DNA from: Streptomyces sp. CB02980
GTDB taxonomy: Bacteria; Actinomycetota; Actinomycetes; Streptomycetales; Streptomycetaceae
Assembly: GCF_014451325.2 (NCBI RefSeq)
Contig: NZ_JACSCH020000004.1
Span: 340,392-404,391, forward strand
Reading direction: 5' to 3'
Length of the DNA: 64,000 bases
Part shown: positions 41,175-51,762 of the stretch, in pieces
Position numbering within the stretch: position 1 is the stretch's first letter
How the letters are laid out: the number at the start of each line of letters is the position of its first letter
Notes under the pieces: generated by a model
What the model was told of the DNA's origin: nothing
Seen by the model: the letters and a program-made list of their open reading frames with translations, nothing else
The model's database searches: none
Position numbers and translations under genes: made by a program

Positions 41175-44100
41175 ATGGCGGAACAGCGGTCGGGCGGCGC
41201 TTCGGCGGACCACGGTGGCAGAGCTGCTCCCGAGCACGTCCTCGTCGTCTTTCCCGGCTACCACCGGCCGTGGGCGGCCTGGATCAACCAGCGCCTCGAC
41301 ACCCACGGTGTCCGCGCCACCCTGCAACGCTGGGACCCGCCCCGCGAGGTCCCCCTGGAGGACTCCCTCGGGGACCTGCTCCTCGCCCGCGGCCGGGTCC
41401 TCCTCGTCCTCGACGACTGGTTCTTCGAGCTCGGCCCCCGGCCGGCCGGCGAATGGAACGACGTCCTGCGCGGCTTCGTCGCGAGCCAGGCCGACCGCTT
41501 CGCCGCCGTCAACCTCACCAACCGCACCCTCCTCCCCTCCACGGCCGTCCTCGAACCGGTCAGCCTCTGGGGCGTCGGCGAGGAGGAGGCGGAGGCCCGG
41601 CTCCTCAGCAGGCTCGACATCGAACCGCGCCGTTCCCCCGCCCGCCGGATTGCGCCGAACGCCCTCGTCCGCTACCCCGAGACCCCGCCGGACATCTGGG
41701 GCGAGGTACCCCGTCGCAACCCCCGCTTCACCGGTCGCGACGACCTCCTCACCGAGCTCCAGGAACGGCTCATGGACGCCGAGCGCGGCAACGCCGCGTA
41801 CACCCTCCTCGGCATGTCCGGCATCGGCAAGACCCAGATCGCCGCCGAGTACGCCCACCGCTTCAGCTCCGACTACGACGTCATCTGGTGGGTCAGCTCC
41901 GACGACCGGAACGTCCAGCGCGACCGCCTCGGCGAACTCGCCGTCTCCCTCGAACTGCCCACCGGCAGCGAGCCGGGCGAACGCATCCGCGCCGTCCGCG
42001 AAGCCCTCCGCCGCGGCGACCCGCACAGCCGCTGGCTCGTCGTCTTCGACGGCTGGGACGACATCAGGGACGTCGACGTCATGGTCCCGCAGGGACCCGG
42101 ACACGTCCTCATCACCTCCCGGAACCACGGCTGGCGCGAACACACCGACGTGCTCCCGGTCCGCAACTTCGACCGCGCGGAATCCACCGGCTACCTCATG
42201 CGCCGGGCCCCGCACATCACCGCCGTCGAGGCCGACGAGGTCGCCGCCGAGTTCGGAGACGTACCCCTGCCCCTCGTCCAGGCGGCCGCCTGGCTCGGCG
42301 AGTCCGGCATGGAGGCCTCCGAGTACCTGCGCATGGTCCGCGAAGGACGGCTCTCCACCGTCGACGAGCCGAGCACCGGCGACGGCATGCCCAACACCTC
42401 GCTCACCTCCTGGTCGATACTGATCAACCGGCTCCGACGCGCCCAGCCGCAGGCCATCGACATCCTCAGCCTCTGCGCCTCCTTCGCCCCCGGCCGCATC
42501 CCCCTCGGCATCGTCCGTGCCCACCCGCAGGCCTCCCTCCCCGAGGACCTGCGGTGGATGGCCACCGACCTGCCCGCCTGGACCCGGGCGCTGGACACCC
42601 TCGTCAACTACTCGGTGCTCACCCGGGAGACCCGCGGCCCCGTCACCAGCGAGGAGGCCGCACCGCAGCAGGAGTCGATCCACATGCACCGGCTCGTGCA
42701 CGACATCGTCTCCCGGCTCACCGACGGCGAGCACCGCGACGCCCACCGCAAGGCCGTCCGTACGCTGCTCGCCGAGGCCGACCCGGGGAACCCGACGGAC
42801 AGCCGCAACTGGCCCCGCTACTCCGAGCTGCTGCCCCACCTGGAGCCCTCCGGGGCACTGCGCAGCACCGACCCGCGCATCCAGACCACCGTCCTCAACT
42901 GCCTGCGCTACTGCGACCGCAGCGGCGAGTACAAGGCGGGCACCCGCCTCGCCGGACGCATCCGGGGCAACTGGACCGGCTTCATGGACCCGCTCTCCCC
43001 GCACATGCAGGAACTCACCACCGTGGAAGGCGACATCCTGCGCCGCAGCGGCGGCTTCCGCGAGGCCTACGAACTCGATCTCGCCCGCCGCACCCTGCTC
43101 GCCTCGGCCGACCACCCCGACGAGCTCGGCGACCTCAAGTCCAAGATCTGCATCGCCCGCGACCTTCGCTTCCTCGGCCAGTACAAGGAATCCGAACGCC
43201 TCCAGCGCGAGGTCCTCGCCGAGGCGCAGAGCCTCCTCGGCGAGACCCAGCAGCTCACCCTCGCCGCCCGCCACAACGTCGGCGTCGTCCTGCGGATGCT
43301 CGGCCGCTACCAGGAGGCGCACGAGCAGGACGCCGACACCCTCTCCCGCTGCGAGAACATCCTGCGCCCCCACCACCCCTCCACCCTCAACTCCAACAAC
43401 GCGGTCGCCCAGGACCTCCGGCTGCTCGGCCGGTACCGCGAGGCGCTCGGCCGCCAGGAGGCCAACGTCCGCCTCCATGTGAAGATCCTCGGCGCGCAGC
43501 ACCAGCAGACCCTCTACGCACGCAGCCAGCTCGCCCTCTGCCGGCGCCGTGAAGGCGGCTTCAAGGACGACATCGGCGCCGTCATGGCCGGCGTCCTCGA
43601 CCACCTCGAACAGGCCCAGGGACGCGGCCACTACCTCACGCTCTCCGCGGTCACCAACTACGCCAACTACCTGCGTGAACACGGGGACCTCGACCGGGCC
43701 CGCGAACTCATCAACGAGGCCGAGGCCGGCTACCGCGCCCTGCTCGGTCCCGCCCACCCCGTCTCCACCGGCGTCCTCGCCAACACCGCCCTCGTGATGC
43801 AGTCCGCCGGCGAGCGCACCGAGGCCATGACCATGCTGGAGGCGGCGCTCGCCGGACTCACCGCCGCGCTCGGGCCCGACCACCCCTGGGTCCTCGGCTG
43901 CGCCCTCAACGCCACGGCCGCCCGCAACTTCAACGGGCGCGTGTCCGACGCCGCGGAACTCAGCCGGGACACCCTGCGCCGGGCCCGGCACGTCATGGGC
44001 AACGAGCACCCGCTGACCCTCTCCTGCCAGGTCTCGCTCGCCACCGACCTGCGCGGACTGCGCGAGACCGAAGAGGCCTCGAAGCTGGAGGAGGACGCCC

Positions 44101-44198
44101 TGCTCACCCTCACCAGGACGCTCGGCGCCCAGCACCCGCACACCCTCTCGGCCCGCCAGCGCAACCGCCCGTACTGGGACTTCGAGGCCAACCTCTGA
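41175..44198 (+). CDS. FxsT-like STAND protein: TIR-like, NB-ARC and TPR domains
   Basis: A 1007-aa protein. The N-terminal TIR-like domain (about 20-150: HVLVVFPGYHRPWAAWINQR, VLLVLDDWFFELG) is followed by an NB-ARC ATPase with Walker A GMSGIGKT (213-220), Walker B LVVFDGWDD (288-296) and the VLITSRNHG sensor. A winged-helix segment follows, and then about eight TPRs (from about 560) of the Kinesin-light-chain type (LGRYQEAHEQDADTL). Family knowledge: STAND NTPases oligomerise on ligand sensing, and such proteins are regular members of FxSxx-COOH loci. The ATG at 41175 has GGGAG 8 nt upstream. Confidence 0.85.
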   Translation: MAEQRSGGASADHGGRAAPEHVLVVFPGYHRPWAAWINQRLDTHGVRATLQRWDPPREVPLEDSLGDLLLARGRVLLVLDDWFFELGPRPAGEWNDVLRGFVASQADRFAAVNLTNRTLLPSTAVLEPVSLWGVGEEEAEARLLSRLDIEPRRSPARRIAPNALVRYPETPPDIWGEVPRRNPRFTGRDDLLTELQERLMDAERGNAAYTLLGMSGIGKTQIAAEYAHRFSSDYDVIWWVSSDDRNVQRDRLGELAVSLELPTGSEPGERIRAVREALRRGDPHSRWLVVFDGWDDIRDVDVMVPQGPGHVLITSRNHGWREHTDVLPVRNFDRAESTGYLMRRAPHITAVEADEVAAEFGDVPLPLVQAAAWLGESGMEASEYLRMVREGRLSTVDEPSTGDGMPNTSLTSWSILINRLRRAQPQAIDILSLCASFAPGRIPLGIVRAHPQASLPEDLRWMATDLPAWTRALDTLVNYSVLTRETRGPVTSEEAAPQQESIHMHRLVHDIVSRLTDGEHRDAHRKAVRTLLAEADPGNPTDSRNWPRYSELLPHLEPSGALRSTDPRIQTTVLNCLRYCDRSGEYKAGTRLAGRIRGNWTGFMDPLSPHMQELTTVEGDILRRSGGFREAYELDLARRTLLASADHPDELGDLKSKICIARDLRFLGQYKESERLQREVLAEAQSLLGETQQLTLAARHNVGVVLRMLGRYQEAHEQDADTLSRCENILRPHHPSTLNSNNAVAQDLRLLGRYREALGRQEANVRLHVKILGAQHQQTLYARSQLALCRRREGGFKDDIGAVMAGVLDHLEQAQGRGHYLTLSAVTNYANYLREHGDLDRARELINEAEAGYRALLGPAHPVSTGVLANTALVMQSAGERTEAMTMLEAALAGLTAALGPDHPWVLGCALNATAARNFNGRVSDAAELSRDTLRRARHVMGNEHPLTLSCQVSLATDLRGLRETEEASKLEEDALLTLTRTLGAQHPHTLSARQRNRPYWDFEANL

Positions 44199-44212
44199 CG
44201 TACGGCTCCGGA

Positions 44213-44270
44213 GTACGGCTCTGACCTGTGCCTCCGGCGTACGGCTCTGACCTGTGCCTCCGGCGTACGG
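44213..44270. repeat. 26-bp direct repeat after the NB-ARC gene
   Basis: GTACGGCTCTGACCTGTGCC plus CTCCGGC-like sequence occurs at 44213 and again at 44239 with an exact 26-nt period; a truncated third copy starts at 44265. Confidence 0.75.
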
Positions 44271-44284
44271 CGGGACGGAACGCC

Positions 44285-44320
44285 GGAGGCCCGGCACCCC
44301 CTCGGGGGTGCCGGGCCTCC
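44285..44320. terminator. Bidirectional terminator, 17-bp perfect stem
   Basis: GGAGGCCCGGCACCCCC at 44285-44301 pairs fully with 44304-44320 around a 2-nt loop, between the convergent NB-ARC and kgd genes. Confidence 0.9.
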
Positions 44321-44336
44321 TCACGCGGTACGACGA

Positions 44337-47300
44337 TCAGGCGTCGAAGACCTCGTTGACCAGCTGCTGCTGCTCGGCCTGGTGGCGCTTGGCCGAGCCG
44401 ACCGCCGGGGACGAGGAGTGCGGACGCGAGATCCGGCGCAGGCGCTCGCCCGCCGGGATGTCCGCGCCGACCGCCAGGTCCAGGTGGTCGATCAGGTTGA
44501 GCGCGATGAACGGCCACGCACCCTGGTTCGCCGGCTCCTCCTGCGCCCAGATGTACTTCGCGGCGTTCGGGTACTTGGCGATCTCGGCCTGGAGCTCGGC
44601 ACCCGGCAGCGGGTACAGACGCTCGAGGCGGATGATCGCGGTCTCCGTGTCGCCGCGCTTCTGACGCTCGGCCTCAAGGTCGTAGTAGACCTTGCCGGCG
44701 CAGAAGACGACCTTGCGGACGTCGGCCGGGTTCGCCGTCGCGTCACCGATCACCGGGCGGAAGCCGCCGGTGGTGAACTCCTCCGCCTTGGACGCCGCGG
44801 CCTTCAGACGCAGCATCGACTTCGGGGTGAAGACGATGAGCGGCTTGTGGTGCGGGTTGTGGACCTGCCAGCGCAGGAGGTGGAAGTAGTTCGACGGCAG
44901 CGTCGGCATGGCGACCGTCATGTTGTCCTGGGCGCACATCTGGAGGAAGCGCTCCGGGCGCGCGGACGAGTGGTCCGGGCCCTGGCCCTCGTAGCCGTGC
45001 GGCAGGAGCAGCGTGACGCCGGAGGTCTGGCCCCACTTCTGCTCGGCCGAGGAGATGAACTCGTCGACGACGGTCTGGGCGCCGTTGACGAAGTCACCGA
45101 ACTGGGCCTCCCAGACGACCAGGGCGTCCGGGCGCTCCAGCGAGTAGCCGTACTCGAAGCCCATCGCCGCGTACTCGCTGAGCAGCGAGTCGTAGACGTT
45201 GTAGTGGGCCTGGTCCTCGGCCAGGTAGAGCAGCGGGGTGTAGTCCTCGCCGGTCTCCTGGTCCACCAGGACCGCGTGGCGCTGGCCGAAGGTGCCGCGG
45301 CGGGAGTCCTGGCCGGACAGCCGGACCGGGGTGCCCTCCATCAGCAGCGAGCCGATGGCGAGGGTCTCGCCCATGCCCCAGTCGATCGTGCCGTCCTCGA
45401 CGGAGGCGGCACGGCGCTGCATCTGCGGCATCAGACGCGGGTGGACCGTGATCCGCTCCGGGACGCTGACCTGCGACTCGGCGATCCGCTTCACGACCTC
45501 GGCGGAGACCGCGGTGGTGACGCCGACCGGGAACGCGGCCTTGGCGTCCGGGACGGTCGCCGTCGCCGGGGCGTTGGTGGCCTCGCGGACCTCCGCGAAC
45601 ACCTTCTCCAGCTGGCCCTGGAAGTCCTGGAGCGCCTGCTCCGCCTCTTCGAGGGTGATGTCGCCGCGACCGATGAGCGACTCGGTGTACAGCTTGCGCA
45701 CCGAACGCTTCTTGTCGATCAGGTTGTACATCTGCGGGTTGGTGAACTGCGGGTTGTCGCCCTCGTTGTGACCGCGGCGGCGGTAGCAGATGAGGTCGAT
45801 CACGACGTCCTTGTTGAACGTCTGGCGGAACTCGAAGGCGAGCCGCGCGACGCGGACCACGGCCTCCGGGTCGTCGCCGTTCACGTGGAAGATCGGCGCC
45901 TCGATCATGCGGGCCACGTCGGTCGCGTACATCGAGGAACGCGAGGACTCCGGGGCGGCGGTGAAGCCGACCTGGTTGTTGATGACGATGTGGACCGTGC
46001 CGCCGGTGCGGTAGCCGCGCAGCTGCGACATGTTCAGCGTCTCGGCGACGACACCCTGGCCGGCGAAGGCCGCGTCACCGTGCAGGGCGACGGGCAGGAC
46101 GGTGAAGTCCGTGCCGCCCTTGTTGATGACGTCCTGCTTGGCGCGGACGATGCCTTCCAGGACCGGGTCGACCGCCTCCAGGTGCGAGGGGTTCGCGGCG
46201 AGGGAGACCTTGATCTGCTCGCCGTCGAGGCCGGTGAAGGTGCCCTCGGCGCCCAGGTGGTACTTGACGTCGCCGGAGCCGTGCATCGACTTCGGGTCGA
46301 GGTTGCCCTCGAACTCGCGGAAGATCTGCGCGTACGACTTGCCGACGATGTTCGCCAGGACGTTCAGCCGGCCGCGGTGGGCCATGCCGATGACGACCTC
46401 GTCGAGGCGCGACTCGGCGGCCGAGTCGATGACCGCGTCGAGCAGCGGGATGACGGACTCGCCGCCCTCCAGGGAGAAGCGCTTCTGGCCGACGTACTTC
46501 GTCTGCAGGAAGGTCTCGAAGGCCTCCGCGGCGTTCAGCCGGCGCAGGATCCGCAGCTGCTCCTCGCGCTCCACGCGGGAGTGCGGGCGCTCGACGCGGT
46601 CCTGGATCCACTTGCGCTGCTTGGGGTCCTGGATGTGCATGAACTCGACGCCGGTGGTGCGGCAGTACGAGTCGCGCAGCACGCCGAGGATGTCGCGGAG
46701 CTTCATCATCGACTTGCCGGCGAAGCCGCCGACCGCGAACTCCCGCTCCAGGTCCCACAGGGTGAGGCCGTGCTCGGTGATGTCCAGGTCGGGGTGCTTG
46801 CGCTGCTTGTACTCCAGCGGGTCGGTGTCGGCCATGACGTGGCCGCGGACCCGGTAGGAGTGGATGAGCTCGAAGACGCGCGCGGCCTTGGTGACGTCGT
46901 CGTCGTGCGACGCGTCGATGTCCTTGAGCCAGCGGACCGGCTCGTAGGGGATGCGCAGGGCCTTGAAGATGTCGTCGTAGAAGCCCGCCTCGCCGAGGAG
47001 GAAGTTGGCGACGACGCGCAGGAACTCGCCGGAGGCGGCGCCCTGGATGACGCGGTGGTCGTACGTCGAGGTCAGGGTCATGACCTTCGAGATGCCCAGC
47101 TTGTTCAGGGTGTCCTGGGAGGTGCCCTGGAACTCGGCCGGGTAGTCCATCGAGCCGACGCCCATGATGACCGACTGTCCGGGCATCAGACGCGGCACGG
47201 AGTGGACGGTGCCGAGGCCGCCGGGGTTGGTCAGGGAGACGGTGACGCCGGTGAAGTCGTCCATCGTCAGCTTGCCCACACGGGCGCGCTTGACGATGTC

Positions 47301-48155
47301 CTCGTACGCCTGCCAGAACTCGAAGAAGTTGAGCGTCTCGGCCTTCTTGATGCCCGCGACGACGAGCTGGCGGTCGCCGTTGGGCTTCACCAGGTCGATC
47401 GCGAGACCGAAGTTCACGTGCTCCGGCTTGACCAGGGTCGGCTTGCCGTCCTTCTCCGCGAAGGAGTAGTTCATCGACGGCATGGCCTTGATCGCCTGCA
47501 CCATCGCGTAGCCGATCAGGTGCGTGAAGGAGATCTTCCCGCCCCGGGCGCGCTTCAGGTGGTTGTTGATCACGATCCGGTTGTCGAAGAGCAGCTTCAC
47601 CGGGACGGCGCGGACGGACGTGGCCGTCGGCACCTCCAGGGAGGCGTTCATGTTCTTCGCGACCGCGGCGGCGGGACCGCGCAGCGTGACCAGCTCGGGG
47701 CCCGCGGGGGCCTCGGCCGGCTTGGCGGCGACCGGAGCGGCCTTGGCCGGGGCAGGAGCGGCGGCGGCCGGCTTCGCGGCGGCCGGCGCGGCAGGGGCCG
47801 CGGCGGCCTTCACGGGTGCCGGGGCGGGCGCGGGGGCCGGAGCCGCGACCGGAGCGGGCGCGGGAGCCGGAACGGCCGCAGGAGCGGCAGGCGAGGCCTG
47901 TGCGGGGCCCGCCTGCTGCGCCGCAGAGGCGCTCGGCGTGGTGGAAGCCGGGGCGGTCGGGGTCTCCGACGCTCCGGGCTTGTAGTCGGCGAAGAAGTCC
48001 CACCAGGCACGATCGACCGAATTCGGGTCCTGGAGGTACTGCTGGTAGATCTCGTCGACGAGCCACTCATTGGCACCGAAGGCGGCTGCGGGGCTCTTGC
48101 CCTGCCCGTCCTGGTCGGTCGGGGAGCTCGGGGTACTGGGGGACTGAGACGACAC
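44337..48155 (-). CDS. kgd: Multifunctional 2-oxoglutarate decarboxylase / dehydrogenase E1-E2 (Kgd)
   Basis: A 1272-aa protein. The N-terminal helix [20 protein letters not shown] precedes an Ala/Pro linker (about 60-160) and an E2-like acyltransferase domain ([36 protein letters not shown]). The ThDP-dependent E1 domains follow ([38 protein letters not shown]). Family knowledge: the actinobacterial fused enzyme feeds the TCA cycle and makes succinic semialdehyde, 2-hydroxy-3-oxoadipate or succinyl-CoA with Lpd and the E2 partner; it lacks a lipoyl domain and is controlled by the FHA protein GarA/OdhI. The GTG at 48153-48155 fits known orthologues; a GTG at 48182 is the alternative. Confidence 0.95.
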   Translation of the reverse strand: MSSQSPSTPSSPTDQDGQGKSPAAAFGANEWLVDEIYQQYLQDPNSVDRAWWDFFADYKPGASETPTAPASTTPSASAAQQAGPAQASPAAPAAVPAPAPAPVAAPAPAPAPAPVKAAAAPAAPAAAKPAAAAPAPAKAAPVAAKPAEAPAGPELVTLRGPAAAVAKNMNASLEVPTATSVRAVPVKLLFDNRIVINNHLKRARGGKISFTHLIGYAMVQAIKAMPSMNYSFAEKDGKPTLVKPEHVNFGLAIDLVKPNGDRQLVVAGIKKAETLNFFEFWQAYEDIVKRARVGKLTMDDFTGVTVSLTNPGGLGTVHSVPRLMPGQSVIMGVGSMDYPAEFQGTSQDTLNKLGISKVMTLTSTYDHRVIQGAASGEFLRVVANFLLGEAGFYDDIFKALRIPYEPVRWLKDIDASHDDDVTKAARVFELIHSYRVRGHVMADTDPLEYKQRKHPDLDITEHGLTLWDLEREFAVGGFAGKSMMKLRDILGVLRDSYCRTTGVEFMHIQDPKQRKWIQDRVERPHSRVEREEQLRILRRLNAAEAFETFLQTKYVGQKRFSLEGGESVIPLLDAVIDSAAESRLDEVVIGMAHRGRLNVLANIVGKSYAQIFREFEGNLDPKSMHGSGDVKYHLGAEGTFTGLDGEQIKVSLAANPSHLEAVDPVLEGIVRAKQDVINKGGTDFTVLPVALHGDAAFAGQGVVAETLNMSQLRGYRTGGTVHIVINNQVGFTAAPESSRSSMYATDVARMIEAPIFHVNGDDPEAVVRVARLAFEFRQTFNKDVVIDLICYRRRGHNEGDNPQFTNPQMYNLIDKKRSVRKLYTESLIGRGDITLEEAEQALQDFQGQLEKVFAEVREATNAPATATVPDAKAAFPVGVTTAVSAEVVKRIAESQVSVPERITVHPRLMPQMQRRAASVEDGTIDWGMGETLAIGSLLMEGTPVRLSGQDSRRGTFGQRHAVLVDQETGEDYTPLLYLAEDQAHYNVYDSLLSEYAAMGFEYGYSLERPDALVVWEAQFGDFVNGAQTVVDEFISSAEQKWGQTSGVTLLLPHGYEGQGPDHSSARPERFLQMCAQDNMTVAMPTLPSNYFHLLRWQVHNPHHKPLIVFTPKSMLRLKAAASKAEEFTTGGFRPVIGDATANPADVRKVVFCAGKVYYDLEAERQKRGDTETAIIRLERLYPLPGAELQAEIAKYPNAAKYIWAQEEPANQGAWPFIALNLIDHLDLAVGADIPAGERLRRISRPHSSSPAVGSAKRHQAEQQQLVNEVFDA

Positions 48156-48445
48156 GGCGGCAACCGCCCTCTTCCGCTTCACAAGGTGATGGACAGCGGA
48201 AATAAAGGCTACGCCTGTCCGGCCGAGAGGTGCAGGCGGGGAGCGCCAACGTCGCGCAAGTCACACTTGACGGGGTGTTTCGGGGCCGTGAATGGCGGGA
48301 AACAAGCGTGGTTCCGCATGTGTGAGGGTAGGGAGAAGCGCAGGCACGGCCGCCTTCGACCGCACCTCTGACCAGCTCCCGCTCACGTGCGCGGAGGTCT
48401 CCCTCACGTACACGCAGAACGAGCTGCTCCGGTTCGAACCCTACG
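48156..48445 (-). promoter_or_regulatory. kgd upstream region
   Basis: No gene is seen in these 290 nt. A TAGCCT -10-like box (reverse complement of 48206-48211) lies about 50 nt before the kgd GTG, followed by an AT-rich TTTATTTCC leader. No clear -35 box or terminator for the upstream kinase gene could be fixed. Confidence 0.35.
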
Positions 48446-49570
48446 TCAATCTCTCGGAGGGAGGCTGCCCGGAAGAGTGACTCTGATCCGGCAGCCACGT
48501 GCTGATTCGGCCACCCCGATCCCGCCGCCGTGCAGATCCACCGCCCAGCGGGCGATCGCGAGGCCGAGCCCCGTGCCGCCGTCGCTCCCGGGGCCCTGCC
48601 GGTGCGGGGCCGTGCCCCGGTTGAACCGCTCGAAGACCCTGTGCCGCTCCGACTCCGGGATGCCGGGGCCCTCGTCCTCGACCTCCAGTTCCAGGGAGTC
48701 CGGGTACGGGCCGCGCCGGGCCCGGACCGTGACGCGGCCGTGCGGCGGCGAGTGCTTCACCGCGTTGTCGATCAGGTTCGCCATCACCTGGTGCAGCCGC
48801 TCCGCGTCCGCGTGCGCCACCAGCTCGGGCGGCGACACGTCCAGGTGCAGATGCACGTCCGTGCGGTTGTGCAGGCCCGAGGTGGACGAGAGGCCGCGCT
48901 GCGAGGCGGCCAGGTTCGCTTCGCGCAGAACCCCGGACAAATACGGCCAGACCTCGAAACGGCTCGCCCTCAGCGCCACGACACCGTTGTCAAGACGTGA
49001 CAGGTCGAGCAGCGTCTCCACCAGCCGGCCCAGTCGCTCGGTCTGCTTCAGCGCCGACCGCATCGTCTCCGGATCCGCCTCGGAGACCCCGTCCACGACG
49101 TTCTCCAGTACGGCCCTGAGCGCGGCGATCGGGGTCCGCAGCTCGTGCGACACATTGGCGACCAGCTCCTTGCGATGCCGGTCCACCGCCTCCAGGTCGT
49201 CCGCCATGCGGTTGATCGTCGACGCCAGGTCGCCCAGCTCGTCGCGCCGGTCCGCGCCCCGCACCCGCCGGGTGAAGTCCCCGCGGGAGATCGTCCCGGC
49301 CACCGTGGTCATCTCGTCCAGCGGCGCCGTCAGGGACTGCGCCACGAACTGGGTGATCAGCAGGGTCGCGATCATCGCGAAGATCGTGATGTACCGGAAC
49401 TCCGTGGACGTGCGGATCGCCACCAGCGCGAGCCCGGAGGTCAGCAGGACCGCCCCGACGACCAGCGTGCCCAGCTTGGTCTTGATCGAGATCACGATCC
49501 GGCGCGGCCGGCGTACGCCGCCGTCCGGCCCCCGCAGCTCCCTCGGCCACCAGGGCCCCCGCCGGCTCAC
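48446..49570 (-). CDS. HAMP-HisKA sensor histidine kinase
   Basis: A 374-aa kinase. Two N-terminal membrane helices (about 30-50 and 57-78) with almost no extracellular loop precede a HAMP domain (PLDEMTTVAGTISRGDF). Then come HisKA with VANVSHELRTPIAALR and a HATPase with NLIDNAVKHSPPHG, DEGPGIPE and GGTGLGLAIA. The lack of an external sensor domain suggests membrane or partner sensing (inference). The GTG overlaps the stop of the response regulator (GTGA at 49567-49570). Confidence 0.92.
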   Translation of the reverse strand: MSRRGPWWPRELRGPDGGVRRPRRIVISIKTKLGTLVVGAVLLTSGLALVAIRTSTEFRYITIFAMIATLLITQFVAQSLTAPLDEMTTVAGTISRGDFTRRVRGADRRDELGDLASTINRMADDLEAVDRHRKELVANVSHELRTPIAALRAVLENVVDGVSEADPETMRSALKQTERLGRLVETLLDLSRLDNGVVALRASRFEVWPYLSGVLREANLAASQRGLSSTSGLHNRTDVHLHLDVSPPELVAHADAERLHQVMANLIDNAVKHSPPHGRVTVRARRGPYPDSLELEVEDEGPGIPESERHRVFERFNRGTAPHRQGPGSDGGTGLGLAIARWAVDLHGGGIGVAESARGCRIRVTLPGSLPPRD

Positions 49571-50304
49571 AGCGCCGGGGTCTCCAGCGCGTAACCGACG
49601 CCATGGACCGTGCGGATCCGCTCGGCCCCGATCTTCCGGCGCAGCGCCTTGATGTGGCTGTCCACGGTCCGGGTGCCCGAGGCGTCCGCCCAGTCCCACA
49701 CCTCGGCGAGCAGCTGCTCGCGGGAGAGGACCGCCCGCGGCGTGCTCGCCAGGCAGACCAGCAGGTCGAACTCGGTCGGGGTCAGGTGCACGTCCTCGGA
49801 CCGCACCCGGACCCGGCGCTGCGCGTGGTCGATCTCCAGCTCGCCGAGGCGCAGGATGCCGCTGCGCGGGGTCACGGCCGCCAGCGCGGCCCGCTCCACC
49901 CGGCGGAGCAGCACGTGCACCCGGGCGGCCAGCTCCCGCATCGAGAACGGCTTGGTCATGTAGTCGTCCGCGCCCACGCCGAGGCCGACCAGCATGTCGG
50001 TCTCGTCGTCACGGGCGGTCAGCATGAGGACCGGGACGGGGCGCTGGGCCTGGACCCGGCGGCACACCTCCAGGCCGTCGAATCCGGGCAGCATCACGTC
50101 GAGGACCATCAGGTCCGGCTGCCATGCCTCGGCCGCGTCGACGGCCGCGGGGCCGTCGGTCGCGGTCTGGACGAGAAAGCCCTCGGCGCGGAGCCGAGCG
50201 GAGATCGCCTCCACGATCGTGGCGTCGTCCTCGACCACGAGCACCCGGCGCTGGGCACCCGGAGTGGCCGCCGCACCGTGGTGAGTGGTGTGTGTCTGCT
50301 CCAT
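49567..50304 (-). CDS. OmpR/PhoB-family response regulator
   Basis: A 245-aa protein. The receiver domain has phosphoacceptor Asp69 (LMVLDVMLPG), acidic residues VVEDDA and Lys118 (YMTKPF). The C-terminal winged helix is of OmpR type (HLTPTEFDLLVCLASTPRAV; TRTVDSHIKALRRKIG; HGVGYAL). It is cotranscribed and coupled to the kinase downstream. The position next to kgd matches SCO5282/5283; targets unknown. Confidence 0.93.
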   Translation of the reverse strand: MEQTHTTHHGAAATPGAQRRVLVVEDDATIVEAISARLRAEGFLVQTATDGPAAVDAAEAWQPDLMVLDVMLPGFDGLEVCRRVQAQRPVPVLMLTARDDETDMLVGLGVGADDYMTKPFSMRELAARVHVLLRRVERAALAAVTPRSGILRLGELEIDHAQRRVRVRSEDVHLTPTEFDLLVCLASTPRAVLSREQLLAEVWDWADASGTRTVDSHIKALRRKIGAERIRTVHGVGYALETPAL

Positions 50305-50375
50305 TGCCCCGCCTCGCGTCGCCGATGTCGGCTCTGCAGCCTAGAGGTACCGGCGGCGTCCCGGCTATCCAGGAC

Positions 50376-51047
50376 TTACTCGGGACGGATGCCGAGGTGA
50401 ACCACGTCGGGGACGCCCCGGGCAACGGGGATCTCTTCCGTCCGTACCCCGCTGAATCCGGCATTCCGCAAGGCCCCTTCGAAATCGGCGGAGGGCCGGG
50501 CGGACCAAACGGCGAGCACTCCGCCGTGGTTCAGACGGGCCGCACAGGCCGCCAAACCCTCGGCTGCGTACAGGGATTCGTTGTCCTCGGTGACCGTCCA
50601 GTCGGGCCCGTTGTCGATGTCCAGACAGAGGGCGTCGTAGGTGTCCGGGGAGGTGTGGAGGTGGTCCACCAGGTCCGTGTGCAGGATCACGGTCCGGGAA
50701 TCGGCGAGCGCGGCCCCGGAGATCGCGGCGAGGGGCCCCTGGCGGTGCCATTCGATGATCGCCTCCTCCCGCTCGACGACCGTGATCCGGCCCCAGCGGG
50801 GGTCGGCGGCGGCATGGGCGAGCGAGAAACCGACGCCGAGACCGCCGACGAGGACGGACGCGCCGGAGCGGGACCGCTCGGGGAGCGCGGCCTGCGCCGC
50901 GTCGATCAGGAGCCGCTCGGAGCGCCCGTCGGAGGTGTCCATCAGGAAGGTGCCGTTGGCGATGATCTCGTAGTGCTCCGCGCGACGGCGGAGCACGACC
51001 TCTCCGTACGGTCCTTCTCGGCGGTCGAGGGTGACGGTTCCTGGCAC
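50376..51047 (-). CDS. Spermidine synthase-like methyltransferase-fold protein
   Basis: A 223-aa protein with the polyamine aminopropyltransferase Rossmann core: VLVGGLGVGFSLAHAAA, the acidic VVEREEAIIEWHR, and YDALCLDIDNGPDW. The characteristic GGGDG motif of true spermidine synthases is changed to GGLGVG, so a different transfer reaction is possible. The GTG at 51045-51047 has GCGGAG 8 nt upstream; the frame stays open to a TTG at 51119, which has no ribosome site. Confidence 0.78.
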   Translation of the reverse strand: MPGTVTLDRREGPYGEVVLRRRAEHYEIIANGTFLMDTSDGRSERLLIDAAQAALPERSRSGASVLVGGLGVGFSLAHAAADPRWGRITVVEREEAIIEWHRQGPLAAISGAALADSRTVILHTDLVDHLHTSPDTYDALCLDIDNGPDWTVTEDNESLYAAEGLAACAARLNHGGVLAVWSARPSADFEGALRNAGFSGVRTEEIPVARGVPDVVHLGIRPE

Positions 51048-51234
51048 GGTCGGTCGCTCCGCTCTCGGCTCGGCAGTGGGTCCCCGGCCATCCTCGCTGG
51101 GTGACGGCGGTGGGGACAAACCCGTTTCGGAGAACGGGAGATGGGATCGGACGGCCGTGCGAGTGGCCGACTCCCCGCCGTGCCGCGCCGCTCGCCCCGC
51201 CCGTGCCGAGCGGCCTTCGCCGCCCGCGCCGCGT

Positions 51235-51723
51235 TCAGCGGCGGGTCCCGTCCGTCCAGATGCGGCTGCCGAGGTCCGAGCCGCGGACCACCTGCACCCT
51301 CCACGGTTCGATGCGCAGGACGTGGTACCCGGGGTCCTCGGGACCGCCCCGCCAGAATCCGGCGGGGTCGTACCCGACGCCCGCGGGGCTTCCCTCGCGG
51401 TAGAGGTCCCACGCGTACCGCCTGCTCTCCCGGTCCTCGGCCCAGGTCGAGACGCTGTCGATGAACACGGCGTTCTGGCGGGGGTTCCAGTAGGAGTAGG
51501 TGGTGTGCGGGTTGCCGGCCAGATGCGCCGCCTTGACGGGCGTCTTGTAGGCGGCGAGCCAACCGACCGGCTTTCCGTCGACCACTTCCCAGACGGGCAG
51601 CAGCACCCGGGCTCTGGGGCGCGATGCGCTGTCCACCGTGATCATGGTGCAGTAGACGATGTCCTGGATATAGGTGTTGAATGCGTCTTCGATTTCCGAG
51701 AAGGATTCCACGCGTGTGGCCAT
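51235..51723 (-). CDS. Pyridoxamine 5'-phosphate oxidase-fold flavin/F420-binding protein
   Basis: A 162-aa split-barrel protein (YCTMITVDSASRPRARVLLP; GNPHTTYSYWNPRQNAVF). Family knowledge: PNPOx-like proteins bind FMN or F420 and reduce diverse substrates; true pyridoxamine oxidase activity is unlikely without the C-terminal dimerisation region. It follows the MFS gene by 39 nt on the same strand, so a joint operon for a toxic or redox-active compound is possible (inference). Confidence 0.82.
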   Translation of the reverse strand: MATRVESFSEIEDAFNTYIQDIVYCTMITVDSASRPRARVLLPVWEVVDGKPVGWLAAYKTPVKAAHLAGNPHTTYSYWNPRQNAVFIDSVSTWAEDRESRRYAWDLYREGSPAGVGYDPAGFWRGGPEDPGYHVLRIEPWRVQVVRGSDLGSRIWTDGTRR

Positions 51724-51762
51724 ATCGATTTCCTTTCGGCATCCGATGGTCGACGGAAGGAA

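Noticed and set aside
44382..48371. 1329-codon plus-strand frame opposite kgd
   Set aside because: Antisense shadow of the Kgd gene with extreme Arg/Gly/Val/Leu composition and no motifs.
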